A program made the translations under genes and the position numbers. The notes beneath the pieces were generated by a model. It had not been told where the DNA came from and did not search any database. It worked only from the letters and a program-made list of their open reading frames with translations. A stretch of DNA of 5,572 nucleotides from an uncultured Lachnospiraceae bacterium. GTDB lineage: Bacteria; Bacillota; Clostridia; Lachnospirales; Lachnospiraceae. The stretch lies in assembly GCA_910579275.1 (NCBI GenBank), contig CAJTTO010000082.1:1-5572 (forward strand). Direction: 5' to 3'. This document shows positions 1 through 4,397 of the stretch, piece by piece. How positions within the stretch are numbered: the stretch's first letter is position 1; the number at the start of each line of letters is the position of its first letter.

Positions 1-53
1 ACGCTATTTCACGGACTTTGCAGTAAATGCAAAGTCCTGGGCTGAACTGTTAC
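1..53 (-). mobile_element. End of an IS66-type hairpin element (copy A, cut by window edge)
   Basis: Read on the minus strand, this stretch begins with the same GTAACAGTTCAGCC terminus as the complete element at 3213-3349. It stays nearly identical for about 48 bases, through the 10-bp stem (13-22 paired with 28-37). The only differences are inside the 5-base loop and after GTGAAATA. The copy points opposite to the other one and continues off the left edge, so its far end, length and target duplication cannot be seen. If its duplication is also 8 bp, the inner copy would be ctcaagtt at 54-61. It may be another short non-autonomous element or the end of a full IS66-family insertion sequence. 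Confidence 0.8.
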
Positions 54-190
54 CTCAAGTTTCTACACACTTTTGACGCTGTGTAACTATTTTGTTGTGA
101 TTGTATTTCGGTAATGGTTATTTCGATAATCTTAGGGTTGCCAAGTTCTTCACAAACTGAAGTCGCATACCGTTTAATCCAATAATTCAC
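50..190 (-). CDS. Possible small ORF or gene fragment ending in the IS66-type terminus
   Basis: A 46-codon frame starting at a GTG (190) overlaps the 3' end of the kinase gene by 17 bases. It reads roughly NYWIKRYATSVCEELGNPK followed by a Thr/Ile/Gln-rich stretch, which looks protein-like. Its stop codon, TAA at 52-50, is supplied by the GTAAC terminus of the element at 1-53, so a longer gene may have been cut off by that insertion. There is no clear ribosome binding site, and I do not recognise the sequence. The frame could also be chance; this entry is recorded because it is the only content of the 54-173 interval. Confidence 0.25.
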   Translation of the reverse strand: MNYWIKRYATSVCEELGNPKIIEITITEIQSQQNSYTASKVCRNLR

Positions 191-671
191 ATATTTTTTT
201 AGAACACTCTTTTGGAGATAATTCAAGTGTATTCAATGTTAAATCATATCCCTTTTGAGGATAAAGGTACTCACATGAAGCTTTTGCCGAACCAATATAT
301 CTGTCTTTGCGCTTTTTTTCTCTTTTTTCTAATTCATTTAACGGACACATTACTTGTACCATGATTAACGCATATTCTTTCAAGGTTTCTGTTAATTGTT
401 TATAAATGCGCTCACTCGTAATTACATGGTCAACAATAACTCCATGACCGATTTTTAAGATGTTTAGTACTTTTTGGCAAATCAGATGAGATATTTCAAA
501 AATATCATCTTCATAAACAGGCTTATTAATTGTCATATCTAAAAAATCATCAATAGAAATTATAATATATTCTTGTTTTTTACTATCTTTAAGGTGATTT
601 TGTAATGACTTTGCCAAGGTGGATTTCCCACTACTGGATGCTCCGTTTAATAAAATAACTTTCAAAGACAT
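174..671 (-). CDS. Chloramphenicol phosphotransferase-like P-loop kinase
   Basis: This 165-residue cytoplasmic protein has a Walker A loop GASSSGKST at residues 10-18, an acidic SIDDFLDM segment at 39-46, a Walker B-like VIVDHVI at 78-84, an Arg/Lys-rich LEKREKKRKDR lid-like segment at 114-124 and a terminal YDLTLNT at 142-148. This order and length match the chloramphenicol 3-O-phosphotransferase (CPT) family, in which an aspartate soon after the P-loop acts as catalytic base; D41 or D42 is the likely equivalent. Family members are also found with no known drug substrate, so resistance is not shown. I start at ATG 671, not the GTG at 680: GGAGGTG at 684-678 is an ideal Shine-Dalgarno 6 bases before ATG 671 and itself overlaps the GTG. 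The gene is visibly more AT-rich than rtcB and the XRE gene, which suggests separate acquisition, and it has its own likely promoter. Confidence 0.72.
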   Translation of the reverse strand: MSLKVILLNGASSSGKSTLAKSLQNHLKDSKKQEYIIISIDDFLDMTINKPVYEDDIFEISHLICQKVLNILKIGHGVIVDHVITSERIYKQLTETLKEYALIMVQVMCPLNELEKREKKRKDRYIGSAKASCEYLYPQKGYDLTLNTLELSPKECSKKICELLD

Positions 672-700
672 AACATTCACCTCCGATTTGTTCCTCTAAT

Positions 701-729
701 AGAATACCACAATCACGCCCATATTTCTA
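701..729 (-). promoter_or_regulatory. Probable promoter of the CPT-like kinase gene
   Basis: On the minus strand, TAGAAA (729-724) and TATTCT (706-701) are separated by 17 bases. The -10 is preceded by TGG, giving an extended -10 (TGn). Transcription would start near 694, just ahead of the GGAGGTG ribosome binding site at 684-678. The -35 matches only four of six consensus bases. Confidence 0.45.
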
Positions 730-770
730 TTGAATTTTCATTAAATTTCTTCCTTTTGTTCTGCTGCCGC

Positions 771-983
771 TCATGCTATCGGCTCTCGGTCAATCCCCTG
801 TTCCTTAAAAGAACGGTGTTCCCAATGTACCGCAATCCCTAACTGCTCATTGGCGGCATTAATTGTGTCGGCTAAATCCTTGCGCTGCATTTTAGCGTTT
901 TCCCTGCTGTTCCAGTCGGTGCTTTCCACTGTCTGACATTTCCACTGCTTCCTGTTCCTTTTGTCAACGATATTTTTATACAT
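771..983 (-). pseudogene. MobA/MobL-family relaxase fragment
   Basis: The 70-codon frame carries a region typical of MobA/MobL (MobQ-type) relaxases of mobilizable plasmids and elements: a WNSRENA segment (about residues 24-30), RKDLADTINAANEQLG (about 34-49) and the HRSFKEQGIDREP motif (about 56-68). In intact proteins the last motif runs straight on into a TIHLG-like sequence; here it breaks off as IA and stop. The N-terminal catalytic tyrosine and the histidine-rich nicking motif are absent, and no ribosome binding site precedes the apparent ATG at 983. A full relaxase is several hundred residues long, so this is a relic. After the TGA the same frame reads AAAEQKEEI and then TAA, which could be the last codons of the original gene joined by an internal deletion. 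It shows that this interval once belonged to mobilizable DNA. Confidence 0.72.
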
Positions 984-1038
984 TGACTGCCACCGGGTTA
1001 CTGTTCAGACGTCCACCAAAGTAGTGAGAATCATGCGC

Positions 1039-1064
1039 CAAAATGCTTGCCTTTTAGCATTTTG
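1039..1064 (-). other. Hairpin downstream of the XRE gene
   Basis: A perfect 9-bp inverted repeat (CAAAATGCT at 1039-1047 and AGCATTTTG at 1056-1064) encloses an 8-base loop, about 20 bases beyond the XRE stop codon. It may terminate transcription of that gene, although on the minus strand the stem is followed by GCGCATG and not by a T-run, so it would be a weak terminator. Being near a relaxase relic, it could also be a remnant of an origin-of-transfer dyad; nothing decides between these. Confidence 0.35.
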
Positions 1065-1084
1065 TGTGCAAAATCTGTTATAAT

Positions 1085-1378
1085 TCACACCTCAATAGCC
1101 TGTATACCGATAAAAGCTGGCGTGGGTGTGAATTGTAGCGCCATCGGGCTTTCATTCATGACAAGGATGTCATCAACCCGCACGCCGAGTACTGCTGCCA
1201 GTACCACCATATTGTCTATTGTCGGCAGCGCCGTTCCATGCTGCCACTTGTACAGCGCCTGCGGCGTGGAGAATCCGAAGATTTCCTGAAGCTGCCGCAC
1301 GGACAGCCCCGCCTGTATCCGCAGCTCCGTGATATGCTGCCCTGTCTTTACCATGTCTATCGTCGGTATCGTAACCAT
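1085..1378 (-). CDS. XRE-family helix-turn-helix regulator
   Basis: This 97-residue protein is a single-domain DNA-binding regulator of the Cro/cI (HTH_3) type. The five-helix domain spans about residues 12-72: GQHITELRIQAGLSVRQLQ (13-31) forms helices 1-2, the recognition region is FSTPQALYKWQHG (36-48), and LPTIDNMVVLAAVLGVRVDD (51-70) is the classic C-terminal half. A tail of about 25 residues follows. I use ATG 1378 because AGGAGG at 1392-1387 lies 8 bases upstream; the upstream in-frame ATG at 1402 would put this site inside the coding region and lacks a comparable one. It follows rtcB in the same direction after 244 bases and precedes the relaxase relic. Small XRE proteins of this kind commonly regulate mobile elements, so it is probably part of the decayed element and not an rtcB partner; its operator is not identifiable here. 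Confidence 0.85.
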   Translation of the reverse strand: MVTIPTIDMVKTGQHITELRIQAGLSVRQLQEIFGFSTPQALYKWQHGTALPTIDNMVVLAAVLGVRVDDILVMNESPMALQFTPTPAFIGIQAIEV

Positions 1379-1402
1379 TTTTTGTTCCTCCTGTTCCGGC
1401 AT

Positions 1403-1622
1403 CTATCCCTATGCCTGCTGTGACATCAGCCGGAGCAGGAGGGTTTCCCCTTCCAGCCCCCCAGTACTCCATCCTGTCAGAAGTCAGACCCGCGAACCGC
1501 CTGTTTCGCACCATTGCGTCGTTAAAATTTCCGGACGATGCCACCGCATCGCCGTCGAATTTTTGCCTAGCCCTGGTACGACCCATGCTGCTCACAAATC
1601 TAATTTCTGTCTAGATGGAGTA
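1403..1622 (-). other. GC-rich spacer with RNA-like hairpins between rtcB and the XRE gene
   Basis: This interval holds no credible gene. Read on the minus strand it contains compact stems. The best is at 1460-1432: GGGGC pairs with GCTCC, then after a T-T mismatch GG plus AGGG pairs with CCCTCC around a GAAA tetraloop, with one bulged A. A second stem is CGATGC-GGTG-GCATCG (about 1559-1544), and CGCA-ATGG-TGCG is a small one between them. The GNRA loop and nested pairing resemble a structured leader or small RNA upstream of the XRE ribosome binding site. A frame is open through most of the interval (apparent ATG 1595), but it continues into the XRE gene in the wrong frame and has no ribosome binding site. 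I do not recognise a known RNA family. Confidence 0.35.
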
Positions 1623-2840
1623 CTAATCTGATGCCTTAAAATTATATATTGGTTTCATGATATCTATAACGTCCACAGACTCTCGGATTACATCAATGAT
1701 ATCCGCCAATGACTTATATGCCATCGGCGCCTCATCGAGTGTCGCCTCGCTGACAGAAGTTGTGTAAACGCCCTCCATCATTTCGCGGTAGTCTTTCATG
1801 GACAAATTCTCTTTTGCCTTGGTGCGTGACATCAGCCGGCCTGCACCATGCGGCGCGGAGTAATTCCACTCCGGATTGCCCTTTCCGACGGCAAGCACGC
1901 TGCCATCTCTCATATTGATTGGAATTAACACTTTCTCGCCCTTATGGGCGGCGATTGCGCCTTTGCGCAGAATCATTTCGTCGGTGTCAATATAGTTGTG
2001 GATTGTGTGGAATGCGTCTGTGCCTGTCATTCCTGTTCTCTCCAAAATCACCTCTGCCATCTTCTCACGGTTCCGTCTCGCAAACTGCTGGCAAAGCTCC
2101 ACGTCATGCAGGTAATCCTCAAGGAATGTTCCATACAGGTAACGCAAATCCTCTGGTATCAGGCAATCCCGATGATCCCACTTCAGCTCCTTGAGGGCTT
2201 TCTGAATTTCTTTCCTGCGCCCTGCCGCCTTGTATTCCACAATGAGGGCATCCCTTTTCTTGAAATACTCCTCCTTGCCTGTGTGCAGCTCAATCGCCAG
2301 TTGTTGATAAAACTCCGCAACCTGCTTTCCAAGATTTCTGCTGCCGGAGTGAATGACGAGATATTTCGTCCCGTCCTGCGCCATATCCACCTCGATAAAG
2401 TGATTTCCGCCGCCCAGCGTTCCAAGGCTGCGCTCCAGACGCTTTGCATCTTTTAAGCTACGGTAGCAGCGAAGCTGCAGCAAATCAAAGCGCTCCATGC
2501 GCCCTTCCCACACATTCTTTCCCGACGGGATAAAATGTGCCGCCGCATCCATTTTTTCAAAATTAATATCGTCTTTTCCGAGGTTCACGGTATACATGCC
2601 GCAGCCAATATCCACGCCGACGATATTCGGCACCGCCTTGTCGGTGATGGTCATGGTCGTTCCGATGGTGCAGCCTTTTCCTGCATGGACATCGGGCATA
2701 ATGCGGATTCTGCTTCCCTGCGTAAACTCGTAATCACACATCCTGCGAATCTGCTCGACAGCCTCCTCCTCCACAACCTTTGCATAGCAGACTGCCGTAT
2801 TTATTTTTCCCTGAATCTCTAACACATCATTTGTTGACAT
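1623..2840 (-). CDS. rtcB: RtcB RNA-splicing ligase
   Basis: This cytoplasmic, Mn2+- and GTP-dependent ligase joins RNA 2',3'-cyclic phosphate or 3'-phosphate ends to 5'-OH ends in RNA repair. The 405 residues match the length of E. coli RtcB. Visible landmarks are MPDVHAGKGCTIG (48-60), GVDIGCGM (75-82; metal ligands D77 and C80), LGGGNHF (142-148; N146, H147), VIHSGSRNLG (162-171; H164), FHTIHNY (277-283; H281) and SAPHGAGR (328-335), where H331 is the guanylylated histidine. All key residues are present, so the enzyme should be active. The start is ATG 2840, with AAGGAG at 2852-2847 six bases away; the frame extends to a GTG at 2873, but those codons are the leader and its ribosome binding site. 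No rtcA, archease or prfH is adjacent. A long hairpin with a T-rich tail lies just upstream and may attenuate expression. Confidence 0.96.
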   Translation of the reverse strand: MSTNDVLEIQGKINTAVCYAKVVEEEAVEQIRRMCDYEFTQGSRIRIMPDVHAGKGCTIGTTMTITDKAVPNIVGVDIGCGMYTVNLGKDDINFEKMDAAAHFIPSGKNVWEGRMERFDLLQLRCYRSLKDAKRLERSLGTLGGGNHFIEVDMAQDGTKYLVIHSGSRNLGKQVAEFYQQLAIELHTGKEEYFKKRDALIVEYKAAGRRKEIQKALKELKWDHRDCLIPEDLRYLYGTFLEDYLHDVELCQQFARRNREKMAEVILERTGMTGTDAFHTIHNYIDTDEMILRKGAIAAHKGEKVLIPINMRDGSVLAVGKGNPEWNYSAPHGAGRLMSRTKAKENLSMKDYREMMEGVYTTSVSEATLDEAPMAYKSLADIIDVIRESVDVIDIMKPIYNFKASD

Positions 2841-2870
2841 TTTTTTCTCCTTCCTGTTCAGATACACAAC

Positions 2871-2929
2871 CACAAAAGAAAACCGCCTATCCTGTCTGTG
2901 AGAATTCCTCCATACAAGATAAGCGGTTT
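2871..2929 (-). terminator. Terminator or attenuator hairpin in the rtcB leader
   Basis: On the minus strand AAACCGCTTATCTTGT (2929-2914) pairs with ACAGGATAGGCGGTTT (2895-2880): 16 continuous base pairs including two G-U wobbles. An 18-base loop lies between, and TCTTTTG follows the stem. This is a convincing intrinsic terminator for minus-strand transcription, placed about 40 bases from the rtcB start. It could end the transcript of the small ORF upstream or, since no other promoter for rtcB is obvious below it, control read-through into rtcB. The loop contains a Shine-Dalgarno-like GGAGG and a GAATTC palindrome. No T-tract follows it on the plus strand. Confidence 0.7.
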
Positions 2930-2971
2930 AAACCTTGATTATGATTCTTTATGCCTAATTGACGAAACACT

Positions 2972-3121
2972 TTAAACTCTATGTCTGATGCAGGCATATC
3001 TCAACCAACTTTTCCCGTTCTTATATGGACACGCAAAATATAGACTCTGTTTTGAATCCAGCGCCTGTTCGAATGCTCTACTGATGGGGTTCATTCCGTT
3101 GATTGATATTGTCCTGTTCAT
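2972..3121 (-). CDS. Small hypothetical ORF upstream of rtcB
   Basis: Forty-nine codons from ATG 3121; an in-frame GTG at 3166 would give 64, but it overlaps the putative promoter. The product contains NGMNPISRAFEQALDSKQ (about residues 8-25) and SLYFACPYKNGKSWLRYA (26-43), with two cysteines and a basic end; it has no signal peptide or membrane segment. An AAAGGA at about 3138-3133 lies some 11 bases from the ATG, a slightly long spacing. I do not recognise the family. Two readings are possible: a leader ORF transcribed from the promoter at 3154-3183 and ended by the hairpin before rtcB, or the 3' part of a longer gene interrupted by the element at 3213-3349. Confidence 0.4.
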   Translation of the reverse strand: MNRTISINGMNPISRAFEQALDSKQSLYFACPYKNGKSWLRYACIRHRV

Positions 3122-3153
3122 CGTTGTCTCGTTCCTTTCTTTTTCTTTTGTAA

Positions 3154-3183
3154 TACTATAGCACACTTTGCAGGAAATGTCAT
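3154..3183 (-). promoter_or_regulatory. Probable promoter toward the small ORF and rtcB
   Basis: On the minus strand ATGACA (3183-3178) and TATAGT (3159-3154) are 18 bases apart, and TGC precedes the -10, making it an extended -10. Transcription would begin near 3147, giving a short leader, the small ORF, the 2880-2929 hairpin and rtcB. If the longer interrupted frame described below is a real gene, this match would lie inside coding sequence and could be fortuitous. Confidence 0.45.
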
Positions 3184-3199
3184 TATACCTGTGGTATAA
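3183..3199. promoter_or_regulatory. Perfect 7+3+7 dyad, possible operator
   Basis: TTATACC-TGT-GGTATAA is a perfect inverted repeat with a 3-base centre. It touches the -35 of the promoter at 3154-3183 and lies only 13 bases from the transposable element end. Its position suits a dimeric repressor or activator site. On the minus strand it also contains TATAAT, but no good -35 is spaced for it. Which protein would bind is unknown. Confidence 0.35.
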
Positions 3200-3204
3200 A
3201 GTTA

Positions 3205-3357
3205 GAGAATTTGTAACAGTTCAGCCCAGGACTTTGCACTGGCTGCAAAGTCCGTGAAATAACATATAGGTAGAGATGCATCAAGCCACCACGAAGTGGT
3301 TTTGCATGGCTTGATGCCTGTAACTGGAAGCCGAAGGCTGAACTGTTACGAGAATTT
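3205..3357 (+). mobile_element. IS66-type MITE with 8-bp target duplication (copy B)
   Basis: The element proper is 3213-3349 (137 bp). Its ends are a perfect 14-bp inverted repeat, GTAACAGTTCAGCC at 3213-3226 and its complement at 3336-3349. It is flanked by perfect 8-bp direct repeats gagaattt (3205-3212 and 3350-3357). Ends beginning GTAA together with 8-bp target duplications are the established signature of the IS66 family, so this is a non-autonomous derivative mobilised by an IS66-type transposase encoded elsewhere. It codes for nothing credible. Internally it is made of hairpins: 3229-3238 with 3244-3253 (10 bp), 3278-3288 with 3307-3317 (11 bp) enclosing ACCAC-GAA-GTGGT (3288-3300), and AGCC-GAA-GGCT at 3329-3339 overlapping the right terminus. 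The intact target duplication suggests a fairly recent insertion. Confidence 0.88.
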
Positions 3358-3423
3358 ATCAAGTTTTTTCTTTGAAACCACATGAAGGATATGCCGACAA
3401 GCTGATAAAGCCAAAGGGGTTCT

Positions 3424-3452
3424 AAAATTTTCGCAGCGTACCGCTGAATTTT
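3424..3452. other. Inverted repeat of unknown role
   Basis: CAGCG-TAC-CGCTG (3434-3446) is a perfect 5+3+5 dyad extended by AAAATT (3424-3429) pairing with AATTTT (3447-3452), leaving four unpaired bases on one side. On the minus strand it reads as a GC-core hairpin followed by AATTTT, a weak terminator-like shape for the small genes upstream. The interval 3358-3555 otherwise holds only short dyads such as ACTAC-ATA-GTAGT (3494-3506). Confidence 0.3.
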
Positions 3453-3555
3453 CAGCTCCATTCCTCTAAGAAAAAGTAAAAAGCGCGCTGACAACTACAT
3501 AGTAGTGTCCTGCTCCTCTTTCATGAGGAATAGAACTTACTGGCAACCAAAATTG

Positions 3556-3683
3556 CTACCACTTATGTTCATACTGCGCATTGTCCCTGTTCAAGACAAG
3601 ATATCCCGTTTCAGGATTAATAAACAGTGTAAGGCTCCCAAGAGTTGCCCCGTCTTCCCAACGGGAGAGGAAATTTCATACAT
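3556..3683 (-). pseudogene. Small frameshifted gene, hypothetical
   Basis: AAAGGAG (3700-3694) lies 10 bases before ATG 3683, but that frame soon degenerates. A neighbouring frame instead reads a protein-like stretch with the core RWEDGATLGSLTLF, then NPETGYLVLNRDNAQYEHKW and a TAG at 3558-3556. That frame has no start codon of its own. A one-base change near 3660-3680 would join the start to it; for example, losing one base from TTT or CCC connects the second ATG (3679) to it. The product would be about 40 residues. The family is unrecognised. It follows the other broken small gene by 31 bases, in the same direction, so both seem to belong to one decaying operon. Confidence 0.4.
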
Positions 3684-3714
3684 AAATAAAAATCTCCTTT
3701 CAAACTCTGCTTGT

Positions 3715-3931
3715 CTACTTTACCCTGATAACCATTCTAAGCGGCTCCGGCTCGTTCCCAGCATATTCTTCAACTGCTGCCAGCGTAACCGCTCTAACGC
3801 CCCTCTCTGTGCGTACAATCGCCATATCCCCGGCAGATACCCGGTCAATGAAAAGCCCGGACAGTTCCCATGTGTATACAGATTGTTCTTCTGTCAAGTA
3901 AGGACTAAAAACTTATTTTTTCTGCCAACAT
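3715..3931 (-). pseudogene. Small gene with a one-base frameshift in a T-run, hypothetical
   Basis: The open part (from about 3914) encodes a compact, probably beta-rich stretch: VYTWELSGLFIDRVSAGDM, AIVRTERGVRAVTL, then AAVEEYAGNEPEPLRMVIRVK-like residues. It has no ATG of its own. Upstream, ATG 3931, preceded by a GGTGG, opens MLAEKISF and then hits TAG. Removing one T from the T5 run (plus-strand A-run 3907-3911) joins the two as MLAEKISFSPYLTEEQ and so on, giving a 71-residue protein. The cause may be mutation, sequencing error or slippage. I only loosely associate the sequence with short accessory-region proteins of Firmicutes (DUF5839-like) and would not name it. It lies 41 bases after the 105-residue gene, in the same direction. 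Confidence 0.5.
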
Positions 3932-3972
3932 AACCACCACTCTCTCGTTTATACAAAGAACAATACAATTTT

Positions 3973-4290
3973 TCATCTCCTCAAAATCAACACTACCGCT
4001 TCTTTTAAATCGTCACTAAATTCTTCCAGATCATCCATTGAAATAACCTTATCATGAATCAGTCCGGCAATATCCCAAAACATGTCAGATTTTCTTAACT
4101 CAATACAAACACATGGCGTTTTCCTGTTTCTCTTAATCCGTTTCTCTATCTCCCAAAACTTGATAGATGCAGGCAAATCGCTGTACAAATAGTCCGCATA
4201 TTCCTTTACCAGCTTCTCCATGTAATGTTCCTGCCATCCACCAATTATCTCCCTGTATAATTTCCAATCCCTTTTTGAAGGCTCAACCAT
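3973..4290 (-). CDS. Conserved hypothetical protein, 105 aa
   Basis: The start at ATG 4290 is supported by GGAGG at 4304-4300, nine bases upstream. The protein is soluble and highly charged with no membrane segment. It has a helical N-terminal half (EHYMEKLVKEYADYLYSDLP at 21-40, FWEIEKRIKRNRKTP at 45-59), a short strand (CVCIELRKSDM, 60-70) and a C-terminal half ending in ISMDDLEEFSDDLKEAV (83-99). This architecture resembles a small family often seen in Firmicutes accessory regions whose function I do not know; some database names given to such proteins (for example transporter) would not fit a protein without membrane helices. It sits between the ATP-binding protein gene and the two small broken genes, all in one direction. 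Confidence 0.78.
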   Translation of the reverse strand: MVEPSKRDWKLYREIIGGWQEHYMEKLVKEYADYLYSDLPASIKFWEIEKRIKRNRKTPCVCIELRKSDMFWDIAGLIHDKVISMDDLEEFSDDLKEAVVLILRR

Positions 4291-4332
4291 TTTCTATTTC
4301 CTCCATCTAAGTATTAAAGGCAACAATATATA

Positions 4333-4347
4333 TGCCAATCTCAGGCA
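4333..4347. other. Short dyad in the gap upstream of the 105-aa gene
   Basis: TGCC-AATCTCA-GGCA is a 4+7+4 inverted repeat in the 107-base gap between the ATP-binding protein gene and the 105-residue gene. It could be a weak operator. I found no well-spaced -35/-10 pair in this gap and no convincing terminator. Confidence 0.15.
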
Positions 4348-4397
4348 AATTTTTGTCTTACACATAACGATCGGTGTATCTCATGTCATTCCCCACT

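Larger units (their letters stand above)
2972..3461 (-). pseudogene. Hypothetical reading frame interrupted by the MITE
   Basis: The frame from ATG 3461 (beginning MELKIQRYAAKILEPLWLYQ) runs into the MITE. Deleting the MITE and one copy of its 8-bp duplication (145 bases in all) joins it in frame, through NSLTLYHRYNDISCK, to the frame ending at 2972. The joined frame is 125 codons from a TTG at 3494 or 114 from the ATG, with no stop at the junction. The family is unrecognised. Against a real gene: there is no well-spaced ribosome binding site before ATG 3461 (GAGGA abuts it), and the first part contains a strong hairpin (3424-3452), so it might instead be noncoding DNA that happens to be open. 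Confidence 0.3.

Noticed and set aside
1173..1595. 140-codon minus-strand ORF starting upstream of the XRE gene
   Set aside because: It overlaps most of the XRE gene in another frame, has no ribosome binding site, and its XRE-overlapping part has typical shadow composition.
1919..2822. Several ORFs of 78-170 codons on both strands inside 1919-2822
   Set aside because: They are shadows of rtcB, which has full motif support.
1..3349. Composite IS66 transposon carrying rtcB and the kinase
   Set aside because: Copy B has its own perfect 8-bp duplication, showing independent insertion; no shared outer duplication can be seen, and rtcB is normally chromosomal.
54..3366. Shared tcaagttt next to both element copies (55-62 and 3359-3366)
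   Set aside because: The two are not at equivalent positions relative to the termini, and 8 bases in AT-rich DNA easily match by chance.
3183..3494. 103-codon ORF as an intact gene
   Set aside because: Its second half is the translated MITE and its stop lies beyond the element; only the part before the insertion could be original coding sequence.
3505..3933. 142-codon plus-strand ORF
   Set aside because: It is antisense to the two minus-strand small genes, has no domain-like features, and is rich in Cys/Pro/Arg as expected of a shadow frame.
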